Shown here: positions 36,330 through 47,577 of the stretch, in pieces | Position numbering within the stretch: position 1 is the stretch's first letter | Layout of the letters: every line of letters starts with the position of its first letter | Assembly (NCBI GenBank): GCA_963573305.1 | Contig: OY754329.1 | Span: 135,209,422 to 135,273,421, forward strand | Direction: 5' to 3' | Source: Pyrrhosoma nymphula | Lineage: Eukaryota > Arthropoda > Insecta > Odonata > Coenagrionidae | Length of the DNA stretch: 64,000 nt | Program-made: the position numbers and the translations under genes | The notes under the pieces: model-generated | Seen by the model: the letters and a program-made list of their open reading frames with translations, nothing else | Told to the model about the DNA's origin: nothing | The model's database searches: none

Positions 36330-36400
36330 GTGTATTCCGATTTGGACCCGACTTCCTCCGGTCCACAGCCGGAGGTTCAACCTACTAAGATATCATGACG
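36330..36400 (-). repeat. tRNA-His-like SINE head or pseudogene
   Basis: On the minus strand, GTCATGATATCTTAGTAGGT resembles the acceptor and D-arm of a histidine tRNA. TCCGGCTGTGGACCGGA forms a perfect 5-bp anticodon stem with a 7-base loop reading GTG at the anticodon position. The T arm (TCGGGTCCAAATCGG) is recognisable but its loop deviates from TTCGA. The 3' acceptor strand is not preserved, so a functional tRNA is unlikely. Confidence 0.5.
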
Positions 36401-36405
36401 TAGTG

Positions 36406-38583
36406 AGTGATTGCTTAAGTTACTACCTTGCTAAATATATAATGGGGAAGAAGGGAATAGATACAAATTAGGTGAGTGGTGGAATATTGCGATAGTATAA
36501 GAACGGAGAATCCAAACAATTTTATAATAACTGAGGAGCACAAGACGACAAAGAGGTATTCAAAAGGGACCAGAGAACGAATAAGTGTAATTTTAATTAA
36601 AAAAACTTCATCAAAGAAAACATGACAGGATTAAGAAGGCAATGGTGGGGGAAATAAAAGATGTTATTGAGATTAGGTAGTACGTTTGGCGAAAGTGGAA
36701 TGATCTATGCGGGGGAAAATTTGAGTTTTGCCGAAGAAAGGCTATAGTAAAATTTAAAACAGATATAAGAACCGCAAGAAACGCTGTAATTCCTTAAGAA
36801 ATACCGAAAGGATACGGATAACAATTTGTAGTTGGTAAACGTAGATCTAAAAACAGGGTCATCACAGAGATTTCCTGAAAATTGTCAAAGATTCTGGCTG
36901 ATTTTTAGCGATAACAAAATGCCTGTACTTAGAATGGTGACAAGGGTGAAAATATATGAGAAATTAAAATGCATAACCTTTATCTGCCACATTAAGGAAG
37001 GTATTATGGGAGCATTTGACAAAATTCAAAGTTATTATAAGGCTATAGGTACTGTAGAAAAACTGGGTGACAGAGATAGAGAGCGCTGAGGAGGAAACAT
37101 ATAGTTAATGGGAATAGAGATAAGAGCTCTGTATTATAGACAATAATTATTTATGAGATAAGCAGTGCTAGGGGAAAGGAAAATTCTGCAATAATAAACA
37201 TATGAAGTCACTAGGAAATGACTAGACAAGGGGATTCAGCGCTCAGAAAATATGAATGGAAAAATAACGCGAGCGATTAGAGAGAAAGGATCGACATTCT
37301 ATTAAGAGAATCGGAAAAGATTCAACCAAAGTTAATATAACGTAGGAGATATTTTTCCCACTATGATTAGATAAGAGGAGGAATATGATGAAGATGAGGA
37401 TGGCTTGTATCAAGAAGCAAGAACGAAGGCAGAAGGAGAAATCACGACGGAAACTTAAAGCAAATATGTAAGTTATTTAAAATAGGAAAAGATTGAATCG
37501 TTAGCTGAATTGCCAAAGTTTGGGTATTAAATGAATAGGAAACACACTGACCCCAAGCTCTTACTTGGGTAACACCAAAGAAAGGAAATTCACCATGAGA
37601 ACAATAATATGGCTTCATCGTGATTCAAACTCAGATCCTCCTAATTGCTGGCCATGGGTCGCTGGCCATTTACGCATTTGCCCAAATATAAAGTTTGTAA
37701 CTCAAATAGTCCTCAAATATAACTCATTTTCATTAAACTCCATTCACAAAATTCCATGCAATATACTTGAGCGGAAAATACATATCCATTAAAGGCGACA
37801 CGCGTATGAGTGAAATTAACCGTGAAAAAAATCATTTGCCTGTTCCGGGGTTCGCAAACAGATCCACTGAATTCGTTTCAGGAGCTTTGACTGTGATGTT
37901 TCTTAGAATCATTGAGAGTATCTAACTCCTGAAAAGATTATATAATTTGAAGTAACGGAAGATGCTTGGGTATCATAATTGTGTAATGCCACCCCACGCA
38001 AAGACGGAGGTTCTGGATTCAAAGTCAAGACTAATGACTTTTTTTATTGTGAATTTCACATATTTATTAATCTACAAATAAATGCATACCGAATTCATCT
38101 ATTTGCAACAAAATTCCCCACGCTTCATTTCATACATAGCACTTTTTCTCCGGTTTTAATGCAAGAACCTAGATACGAAATTCGCTGACACCTTGAACTT
38201 CCACCTGACTCTAGACCCTTTTCTTTCGCCTCCCCTAGTAAAAAGCTAAAGAGTTTATCTAAGAAATGTTACGGGGCTACGTCAATCACAATCGACTCCT
38301 TTCATGCGAGCAGGTGGGACATGACATCGATAACTGTTGCTCGTTAGGAGTGTGTGACACTTTATCGAGCGTATCACTGAATAGAAGTTTCCGAGTCGAT
38401 CCGAAGGCTGGGAAACTCCGTCCGCCGTCGAACGACGGAGAGTTAGAAATATCGGATATATCGGATATTAGAGGATATATTCCCTCGGTGCGACAATTCG
38501 GCCGCGCAGGTACGAGATGCGGTTAAATAATGCGTCGTAGGGTACGTGCGTACGTGCGGGTAACGACTGAACTCGTCACAGGA
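36406..38583. other. A-rich unassigned DNA
   Basis: From 36.4 to 37.5 kb the plus strand is strongly A/G-rich, as LINE sense strands often are, but I cannot read any reverse-transcriptase motif. A possible minus-strand B box (GAGTTTGAATCACG) lies at 37631-37618. A CpG-richer patch at 38260-38580 contains an 86-codon frame without a known domain. Confidence 0.35.
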
Positions 38584-39070
38584 TTGAATGAATGAATGAA
38601 TGAAAGCTTTATTAATGCTCTAGCGGAACCCATTAAAGCAAGTAACTATAAACAATGTACACATTCTGCTCAAATAATCGTAATGCATGCATTAAATAAA
38701 AACTAATTAAAGCATTTTTACACCAATTACACCAAATTACATTTACCAGATTTTCACAAATTTAATATTGAATTTTTAAACGTGAATATAGTTTTCCTTT
38801 GTATAATCGGTGCGATGAGGAGGAATTTAATGTGAGAGGGTAACGAGTTCCAAAACCTGGAAGCAGTGATAAGGAAAGAGTGACGATTGAGGTTGGTACG
38901 GGCTTGGGGGATATGAAGGAAGCTAGGGTCTGATGGGGTTAATCTTTGGGAAACACTTCCTCTGGGGGTAAATAGATCATATAGGTAGGCGGGATTCCGA
39001 TTAAGGAAGAGGGAGAAAAGAAAGGATTGAGATAAAATTATGAGTGTGAGGTGCTGGGTAAGGCTAAAGG
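38584..39070 (-). mobile_element. LINE 3' end with (CATT)n tail
   Basis: On the minus strand one frame reads ARTNLNRHSF followed by FWNSLPSHIK, and ends at a stop at 38756-38754. This is the characteristic carboxy-terminus of CR1/Jockey-like LINE polymerases. After the stop come an untranslated region with AATAAAG and a tail of CATTCATTCATTCATTC (38605-38584). Everything 5' of about 39070 is lost or unrecognisable, consistent with 5' truncation at insertion. Confidence 0.85.
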
Positions 39071-39689
39071 AAGGCTACGTGTTCAAATAGCATAGAATTG
39101 CCAAAGAGCCAAATCGATATGACCAATTTTTTCACTTTTATCTACAGATATCACCAATGAGGACACGTTTTCAAAGTTTAACGCAAATCTGTACATAAAC
39201 AAAAATCGCTCCAAGCACCTTAATCTAACATCAAATGAATGTCTTGAGACATTTGAGGAGCAAAAATCTCCGTCACAATCATTGGATTGCAAATCAATAC
39301 GGTATTTCTTACCGATACAGTAACAGACTGAATCTCCTGCTGAGTAGAGCACGAGAGTGATAAAGGATTCCTCTTTATCCACAGTGAATTTCCAAGAGGC
39401 CTGAAAGAAACTCTGATGCTCTCATGAGATATCACGCATTCAAGGCCACGTAGGACTGGTACTTGAGCGCCGTAGCTCACGAGGCCTGAAGACACTAAAA
39501 AACACGAGCGTGTTTCGTTATACAGATTCAAGCTTGAGTATAGTGACAGCGAAACATGGTGGCAGTAGCCTGCGCAGAAGCGTGACGTTAAGGAGGGGAA
39601 GGGTCGTATGGAAGGGGTTGGCTAACGAGCGGAAGGGAGAGAACATGGCACATGGTCAGCAACGCAGCCAATAAAAATGAATAGCAGGA
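39071..39689. other. Unassigned DNA
   Basis: Minus-strand frames at 39083-39382 and 39220-39531 overlap in different frames, with no known domain. The segment 39540-39690 is purine- and GC-richer. Confidence 0.4.
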
Positions 39690-40240
39690 CCACCACGACT
39701 TTGTTAGTCAAAACAAATACTTATTGTTAGACATACTTTTATGTTTGTTCGGTTTTAAAAATTCTGTTTTCAACGAGGACATGCCTTATCTTTTTAAAAT
39801 AAAAATTAATGTACAAAATATTCTCATTAACCCACGAATATATTTTCAATGCATAGAATTTTTTACACAGAATATATTTTTAATACCATGGAAGCCGCCT
39901 GCAGCACCATTTATATTTAAATACCTCATTTGACTTTAATTGTGGCAGTAATTTGCTAATAACTAAAAACATATGATGGTAAGGTACCTATATTTTATTT
40001 TTATTCAATATACCCGGAGTTTTCACTTCTTATAAACGGTTAATCGCGAAAATGGCATTTATATTAGATACAAAAATACTATTTTTCCCCATGCTTCACG
40101 CATTCTCGCATTTAAAACCATGTAATTTCAAGTTCAATTTGCGAAAAAATAGCGTGGAAAGGTAAAACTTTGCTGTTTGCATCTAAGAGAGGACAATTTT
40201 TCTGTAAGCATCCAGAATATTAATAAAATTGCATTTAAGT
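39690..40240 (+). repeat. Unrecognised interspersed repeat, copy 2
   Basis: This is the diverged counterpart of 33895-34450 in the same orientation. The best-matching part is 40053-40170 (AAAATGGCATTTATATTA, CCCCATGCTTCACGCATT, GTTCAATTTGCGAAAAAATA). Confidence 0.7.
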
Positions 40241-40561
40241 CATTAAACGATGAAACCACCTTAACTTGAGAGGGAAGGAAAGTGTCAGCAGCCAGTTTGA
40301 TGACAATGTTTATTATTCAAACAAATCTGGATCAAAAGACGCTGATATTGTTCGCAACCCATCGGAGGAGCCCATCTAAACAATTGTATTAAGAGCCACG
40401 AATGGTTAGAAAGTTGAATTAAATGACAGATCGAGTACTTTTACGTTGTCAATACAGGTTTGTGACCTTGGGAACCCATGTCGGTCAAACAGAGAGACTA
40501 CCTTGCTCCCCGTGCGGAGCCAGTTTGTAGAGAATAGCTAAAAACGCTAAATTGGCCGGCT
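40241..40561. other. Unassigned DNA
   Basis: No frame, tRNA-like box or repeat structure could be supported here. Confidence 0.4.
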
Positions 40562-41030
40562 CACCCTGCTTATTTTATTTATTTACCTTATGGTTTTACA
40601 TGTCAGAATAGACTAGATTTTAAAGAGATAATAAAATATACATATAGACAGAAGTGTACCTACATAGAGAGTCACATTAAGAGTCTTATAGATAATTCTA
40701 AATTTACACTGTAGCCTTTTACGGCGTCAGTTACCATCAGAAAATAGAATAAATTCCCATTATATGCCCTTGCCTTGCATTCTTCTATTATGTGCCGAAT
40801 AGTTTGTCTTTCTGCTCCTCAGTTACATTTCAGGGGTGGTGTTTTCCCCCTTTTATGAAGCGAGTCGGAACACCTACCATGGTAAGATGAATGACCGAAT
40901 TCCTCGTGGTTGGTCAAACGAAGTCGGTTTTTCAGTAATGCTTGGGAGGTCCTGGCAGTGCGGAGGGCATTTATCTTGCCAATATCCTTTCCAGGAGACT
41001 AGAAGTCGGAGTTCTGCTCAATGAAGTTTC
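40562..41030 (-). mobile_element. LINE 3' end with a zinc-knuckle-like C-terminus
   Basis: On the minus strand, a frame near 41005-40870 reads INALRTARTSQ and later YHGRCSDSLHKRGK, followed by residues corresponding to C.CG. It continues as GAERQTIRHIIEECKARAY and ends at a stop at 40674-40672. This matches the C-terminal 'CDCGA..QTI.HI..EC' segment of insect LINE polymerases. One cysteine codon is disrupted by a stop. A 3' untranslated region follows, ending in a (TAAA)n-like tail near 40590-40568. Confidence 0.8.
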
Positions 41031-41799
41031 TTGGCAGTTTTTATTGTTGGTATTCTTGGGTGTAACCTGTTTGTTTATAATTTTGACGTCGTTATGTATG
41101 GGGCACCAGGGATTGTTAACCACCTTATAATGTTCTCGGAGAAGGTCACTTTTCCGAAGGAGGTCCGCAGGGGTAGCACTACGTTTCTAGTCATTCACAA
41201 CTTGAAAATTTATATAATGCATAGAAACTAGTCATGACATAGATCTCATTCCAGTGTAATGCTGCGATATCTTGCTTCATCGACAGGGAACTCCTTCCAC
41301 CGCCACAACCCCGAGACCATATCTTCGGGGAATCTACATTCGATACCCAATTTCCCAGTCCTGAGGTCTTATTCAGGTTCGAGTCGGCTTCCACAATAAC
41401 GCGGAAGTGACGTCACATATTCAACATTTCTCAGCTTTAGAATGACGTTGTTTGAATGAATCGAGGTTTCGAGGTTGACGTCAAAATTCCGTCACTGTTC
41501 GACTCGACTATTCCGATGCCGTCCTGAAGAGTGCACAAGTAGAATTATTATTCCTCGTGAATTCCTCACCTCCCATTTAAAGTACCCCTTTAAATCACGG
41601 TTAATGATTCTTCAACTTGGTATTTGGATTAATGAACGAACGACCCCAATCGAAAACTAAAAAGGATAAAATGGCGGTATACCAAATATATAATCATCAT
41701 ATTTAGGTAGCTTGAACGCGGGTCTTTTTCGTAAGATAGATGAAATGCGGAACACGTCTTGTGACGCGATTGTTTATCCAAATATATTCCCACGCTTAA
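41031..41799. other. Unassigned DNA
   Basis: The first part may be further LINE sequence, but no motif can be read. Short frames at 41191-41394 and 41475-41660 have no known domain. Confidence 0.4.
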
Positions 41800-42150
41800 G
41801 GAGGTTCCTCCGCGACTGTGCAAATCAAAGCAAATACTAAATTTCACCTAGTTTTTTTTGTTTGAAACAAGTGCCAAGTTGAACATTTTAATGTTCTAAG
41901 AGAAGCGCTCTTTTTTCATTTTTTTTAAACTGTTTATTTTTTCATAATATTGAATTGTTATTTGAATACCACATTTTTGCTGAATGTCAAAGCTCTAAGT
42001 TGTTTTGAAGTAGGTGAAAATCCGATCATAAGATTTCACCCACATCCACAGACATTTCGGTGAAGTTGAATAAAAGCGAGTAATATAAAGTCTGCTTTTA
42101 CTGTTGACATGCCATAGCTATTTTTAAAAATTAAGGTAGAATATTTGCAA
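41800..42150 (+). repeat. Unrecognised interspersed repeat, partial copy 3
   Basis: The first 60 bases (GGTTCCTCCGCGACTGTGC and TCAAAGCAAATACTAAATTT) align with the 5' part of copies 1 and 2. Similarity fades downstream, so the 3' limit is a guess. Confidence 0.5.
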
Positions 42151-42398
42151 ATTATTCGACGAATATTCAGCGACAAACAGAGCAGCACTTCATTTTTATT
42201 CATTCCATTTTTCAGCCCTATTTTCCTAACAGTGACAATTTTGACTCACACCGTTCTTGCTCCTGACGGCTCACACCTCTACGCATATCACAATAATAAT
42301 GCTGAAATAATGAGCAATGACAATAAATAATATTGATAAAATATTCGTTAAAAAAAATAATTGTTCAAAGGTGTTCTGAATTATAAACACATAACTGC

Positions 42399-42538
42399 TC
42401 CATGTTGAGAGAAACCAACTTTGTAATTTCCATAAACTTTATTTCTTTGGCACGACGCGCGTTTCAGCACACTGGCATAGTATGACTAAAAATAATTAAC
42501 TTTGTGGAAATTACAGAGTTGGTTTCTTTCAACATGGA
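42399..42538. repeat. Inverted-repeat element with 41-bp arms
   Basis: TCCATGTTGAGAGAAACCAA (start of 42399-42439) is matched in inverted orientation by 42498-42538 with about five mismatches over 41 bases. The 58-base spacer includes CACGACGCGCGTTTCAGCAC. The minus strand carries AATAAAG just inside the left arm. It may be part of a retroelement tail or a small MITE. Confidence 0.75.
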
Positions 42539-42893
42539 TATCCATCATTTCCACTAAGTCACGCTTGATATGATCAGTTTGATACATAACTGCTCGTTCA
42601 CAACCTGGGCATGCGACACGGTATGATTTTATTTTGTTCAATTCGTAAAGAAAAAGAGGACAACGTTTTTACATTTAAGCCAGAGAATGAATTAAATGGA
42701 ATTTACGTGATTTTATGGTTGAAACCACCTTAATCAGAGAGAGAGAGAAAGGATGGTTGTTTTCCAATTCCGAATGTAAAAAAACTGTTGCTTGAACATT
42801 ACACGAGTGGTATCGAGGGGAGGGAAAATAACAAATTATCCTTCCTCCCCTCAGGAGATTGACTCTCATCTCCGCATTTCATTATCTCCGCAG

Positions 42894-43040
42894 ATGTCAT
42901 CCCAGGGCGGAGATGGGGAGGTTGCCGTGATACGGATCGAAGAGGACTTGGAGCGAGGAGGAGGAGGAGCAGCAGGCAGTGGGAGGAGCAGCGGCGACAA
43001 GATGGGAAGAGACACGTGCCTTTGCATCCCCAAGAGGAAG
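42894..43040 (+). CDS. Candidate host coding exon (first coding exon, partial gene)
   Basis: A start codon lies directly after a strong acceptor (pyrimidine-rich TTTCATTATCTCCGCAG, ending 42893) and the frame stays open for exactly 49 codons to a consensus donor, AAG|GTAAGT (exon end 43040), phase 0. The peptide starts MSSQGGDGEVAVIRIEEDL. It has a glycine- and serine-rich middle and ends MGRDTCLCIPKRK, a cysteine and basic patch that could precede a membrane segment in the next exon. Composition is GC-richer than its surroundings, as expected of an exon in this genome. An alternative upstream AG (CCCCTCAG, ending 42854) would add 39 bases. I do not recognise the family, and the next exon is not found in this window. 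This is the most credible host coding sequence here. Confidence 0.6.
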
Positions 43041-44503
43041 GTAAGTCCGTGAGTGGTCCTTAAAGAGCGTGGGCGCGCATAATAAACAAATTTTAAAAAG
43101 AGTTTAAAAAAACAATACGAGCACGGGGCGCGTGGATGGATGGCATCGGATCCGCTTGCAAACGCCGCCGATGTAAATTAACCTCTAGGCGTGAGGAAGC
43201 AGAAGTGCCTTAATATATTCAGACTGGAGACGGAAACAGATCCTAAATTAAATTCCAAGGCTTACATTACTGACGCCTTGATTTTTTTTGTTGCCTCTAC
43301 TTTTTTAGAGCAAATAAACATCTTGACGCTCATCGAAGAAAATCTTGTCACAATTTTTTAAGACAGATTTTTACCATATTTTAACTCAAGATTTTTTTCC
43401 AAAATAATTTCATGAATCACTCGAATAAGCATCTTATGTGGTCTGTGTTACAATGCCAGAGTTGATCCTAACACTACCAATTATGAGCTTTAGGAGATAC
43501 GGTGGCGGAAAGCTGAATTCTTGATAGCGTTCTAGATCACGATATAACTGAATTGTTGTCCACTCCGCTCGGTTCATGACTCAATTTTACCGTAAAAATC
43601 ATCAGTAGTGTAAACAGGGTTTATTATTTTAAAATATGCCGCCAAAATCTGAGGGAGTCACAATTTTGCGTCTAGTATGTCGGAAAATAGGGTATTATTA
43701 CTTGTCACTAACCATAATTTATCAAGATCGGAATGAGAATCAATCTTGCAAAAACCGTCATTCTGCTGAGGTTCTTTGATGCTGGAAAACACTTGCAGTA
43801 ATTCCAAAAATTGCATGCTAATTAAGATTGGACCTTCAACGTCAGATTTCTGCATCTGCACATGCACGTAAGTTTGAGTTTCACAAGGGTTAGAGTGGTA
43901 GCTGAGAAAGCAAGCGTAGGTCACCAAGTATCTAAATGATTGAGAAAAAAAGGACCATTACTACGATACTGCATAATAAAGTACCGGAAAATGAACTAAA
44001 TACAACACTAAATCGCTAAAAATATTGTCTTATAAAGTTTTAGGCTATCAGACAGCTACCAATATTTGTGAGGATAAATATTCAAGGCAAAATGCCATGG
44101 CCCAGGAAACAAAAAGCATGAATTTCAAAGAATAATTTACTAGAGATTCGATAATTCTCGTTCCCAAGTTAACAAAATATTAATTAGCACTCCTCAGCAT
44201 GTTTTCATTTCAAACCGCTCTAAATTTCTAACTCCGAAAGACGAGGTAACGACTTTAGCTCGCTTGAATTACGGAAAACAACGAAAACCTCACTAGGTTA
44301 AACACGGCACGCATTTTCCGCTACCTAAAAACCACTTTCCAAAGGGCTCGAGCGACATTAACCGGGTAAAAATTACGTCCGTTTTTTTTCGAATGCAACC
44401 TCCAAAAAAGCCTACGCCTAAAAAAAGCAAAAGAATAAAATTACAAACAAACCTATAGTTCTCACAGCTTCATTAATTACTGATTCAACACTTACTTAGA
44501 GCC
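43041..44503. other. Intron-like AT-rich DNA
   Basis: If the exon ending at 43040 is real, this is the start of its downstream intron. No second exon with a matching phase and acceptor was recognised. An 89-codon minus frame at 43658-43927 has no known domain. Confidence 0.4.
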
Positions 44504-45167
44504 CAAGCCTGGATTAAGGGAGGTTTAATGGGGGTCTCCGGGCCTCCGGGGGGGGATTAATTTTTATTTAATTATTTAAGATTAATTTTTCCGATTTTAC
44601 ACTTGGCGAAAGTATTAAATTATAATAGAAAAACGAAATAACTAACTTGAACCTAAGTTCTTATTTGAATTCAGCAGTGCCAATCTAATTCAAGGGATTT
44701 GCATTGATCAGCTTCAGTTTCCATGCGAGCATTTCGAGCGTGTGCTAGCAAGAATATTGGCGTTAAACAGTAAACAGTGAAACATCCCCGAACGCGGCTT
44801 CCCGCAACGCAGATTATAATTTACGCTGTTTGTAAATCGGCACCACGCTTCACAGAACGCGGTATGAAGCTTCAGTTTTACGCGGTTTCCGTTGGAGGAC
44901 ATTTTTTTCATTTTTTCCTCGTAGGATCGAAACCTAATAAAAATTAATCATCGATCTTAACAATTAATTGTATTTTACCACGGAGATTTTAGTTTTCTTC
45001 TTCATGCAAGAATTGAACCATAACCTATAGCGTGACAATTAGTTATGTTTAGACTTTACTTATCCCGATTAAATTTCCTTTTCGATGCAGAAATAAAGAA
45101 ACTTCGTCGCAATCAATCAGTATTTCAGGGCGATATTTTACAATTGTCATCAGTCTAAAGTATGCAA

Positions 45168-45212
45168 CGCAAATCGCAACCACTGGTATATCACCAGTGG
45201 TTGCGATTTGCG
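45168..45212. repeat. Perfect 20-bp hairpin in the Tigger 5' region
   Basis: CGCAAATCGCAACCACTGGT (45168-45187) is followed by the loop ATATC and its exact reverse complement (45193-45212). A partial direct repeat, TTTGCGGTTTGCGATTTG, follows immediately. The perfect pairing contrasts with the decayed coding region downstream. Confidence 0.9.
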
Positions 45213-45379
45213 TTTGCGGTTTGCGATTTGCTGATTGTTTCGCGGAACAATGAATACAGGATTTGGTGTACCTATCTAGTTGGTTATACATACGTGCAAA
45301 GTGCATTTCCGCGCTAAGATTTATCTTCGTCACGATGTAAAAAAAATTGCAGCGGAGGCATCCTAAGGTGAGTCTATCA

Positions 45380-45745
45380 TTGGCCAGATGCATGGTGTAC
45401 GGTCAGCATCTGCCGGGATACATCTTCTCTTGACCTGCTATTATTCGGGAAATGCAAATTAAGCACAATCTTTTCCTAGATTCCCCCGTTCTTCTTACCG
45501 CCCCTACTATTCCAAGAAGCGATCCCGTTCTTCTGAACTTCTCGCTACAGGAAGTGACAGATTGACGAGATCTATACTGGAAGGTCAATCTTAGGAGATA
45601 TGCTTGTTTTGACGTGCTGTTATTCAGGGAAGCACAAAGTAAGCAGAATCCTCCCCAGGGTACCCCTAGTCGTTTTCCTCCGTTTCTTGTCCCAAGACGT
45701 AGTGGAATATGCTGAGGGGAATCACATATTCCGCGGCAGTGACTC
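45380..45745 (+). repeat. Imperfect tandem duplication, unit about 180 bp
   Basis: Unit 1 (about 45380-45560) and unit 2 (about 45561-45745) align by eye: CTTGACCTGCTATTATTCGG against TTGACGTGCTGTTATTCAGG, AAGCACAATC against AAGCAGAATC, and ATTCCAAGAAGCG against TGTCCCAAGACG. It lies just upstream of the Tigger transposase start and probably belongs to the element's 5' region. Confidence 0.7.
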
Positions 45746-45821
45746 GTAGATCATCGTGTATGGCTAGTGTTTTGCACGTGGGTAATGAATTGTGTGCTTT
45801 TCTCCTCGTTCATCTATCGAA

Positions 45822-47577
45822 ATGGGTCCAAAAAGACCGGGAAAAAGTGATGCCGATAATCCTGGGAAGAAAAGTAGGCAGGCGTTACTTTTGCAGGATA
45901 AACTTACAACACTGAGTTAACTTCGAGAAGGGCCTTCAGCCGCATCATTAGCATGACAGTACAGTGTTAACGAATCGACCATAAGGGCCATAAAGAAGAC
46001 TAAAGAAAAAAATCATTCCAGTGTTAGCTACTAGTCCACTAGTACCTCCCTTGCCAGCAGGCGAAACACAAATAGAGAAAATGGAAAAACATTTGAACAT
46101 TTGGATAGAAGACTAGGCGCTAAAGCATGCCCCTTTGGATGGACCTATCATTAGGAGCATAGCACTACAGATCACCTTGAGATTTATAACCACTTGAAAG
46201 AGCATTATGGAGATGAAGAACAAAAAGGATTTTCTTTTAAAGCCAGCCGAGAGTAGTTTGATAAATTAAAGAAACGCTTTCAGCTCCATAATGTATAAAG
46301 ATTGCTGGAGAAGTCGCATCTGCTGATCATGAAGCAGCCTCTAAATTCCCAGCTTTGTTTGCGGAACTCATCGGAAGATGTGATTACCGGCCTGAGAAAG
46401 TCTCTAATGCGGACGAAACTAGTTTATTTTGGAAAAAAATTCCAAGGCGAATATGGATTGCCCAAGACGAGCGGTCGGCACCTGGCTTTCAAGCAGCTTA
46501 GGACATAGTTACTCTCCTCTTTTGTAGAAACGCGGCAGGAGACTTTAAAAGTAAACTAATGTTGGTGTATAGAGCAGAAAATCCAAGAGCACTGAAGGGA
46601 AAGACCATGATGTCATTGTCTGTATTTTGGAGGAGCAAGAGTAAGGCCTGGGTCATGGCCTGAGTGTTTGAGGAATAGTTTGAGCATTCCATCCTCCGCG
46701 ATGTGAAACATTACTAAAAGGAAAAAATCTGGCATTTAAAGTGCTCCTGCTGCTGGATAACGCGCTAGTCCACCAAAATTCCCTTGCTGAGCGACACAGT
46801 GAAATTGAGGTGGAGTTCTTGCCACGCAATACCACTTCTCCTTTGCAGCCCTTAAATCAAGAGGTGTACTTTTCAGTCCCCGTTCTAGGAGGGTGTCATT
46901 GCAGCATTTTAATTGTACTACACCCGCAGAGGTTTCGCCAACATTCTTTCCATGATGGAGGTGATTTTCCTTTCAGTGAGCGACTGATAGAAAAAATTGA
47001 TATTTTAAAGGTAATTTAAATAATAAAAGAATCATGGGATGAAGTTAGAAGTAAAGTGGTGAACCATTGCTGGAAAAAAGTTTAGTCTGATGTTGTTCGC
47101 GACTCCCAAGGTTTTCCTGATAATGCCAAGGAATTAAGGGCAATAATTAAAATTACCAGGAAAATCGGGGGCGAGCGATGTCAAGATTTGGAAGAAATAG
47201 CGGCAGAAGAATTACTGGAGTTTCATGAAGAGGAACTGACAGTTGATGACTTGATTTAATGGCGCAGTCGTCGATTGAACATAAAAATGAAGATAGTGAT
47301 CCGGAAGATTCGGAGCCTGAAAATCCCAAGCTAACAGTTACGCTTCTGGAGAATGTTTTGAAGCATGCAGAAAATTTGATGCTAGTACCCTTAGAGTTTG
47401 ATCCTGAGTGAAATAAGCCAGGCGCTCAAGAGGTGTCTCAATGCAGCAGCCTTGACCTATGTAGAACTCCTCAGGGAGTTGACAAAGCCGATGCAGCAAC
47501 CGATCACAAACTTCTTCCGGCCAGCTTGCACCCCCAGTCAGGATCCGAGCTCGTCAAAATCCTCAGACCAGGAGTAA
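45822..47577 (+). pseudogene. Tigger/jerky-type DDE transposase, inactive
   Basis: The frame starts MGPKRPGKSDADNPGKKSRQ, typical of the Tigger DNA-binding N-terminus. A helix-turn-helix region follows (SAASLA, then QYSVNESTIRAIKK, 45936-45990), then a CENP-B-like segment, then the catalytic core. The first catalytic Asp is in NADETSLFWKK (Asp codon 46412-46414). The second is in LLLLDNALVH (near 46750). The third is replaced by Asn in QPLNQEV (codon 46855-46857), where the family has QPLDQGV. In-frame stops and frameshifts break the gene repeatedly. The C-terminus ends in the family-like PSQDPSSSKSSDQE before TAA at 47575-47577. It cannot encode an active enzyme. Confidence 0.9.

Noticed and set aside
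36330..36400. Functional tRNA-His gene
   Set aside because: The anticodon arm is perfect, but the T loop and 3' acceptor strand are degraded.
38584..38605. Stand-alone (GAAT)n microsatellite
   Set aside because: It is better explained as the 3' tail of the minus-strand LINE, directly after its untranslated region.
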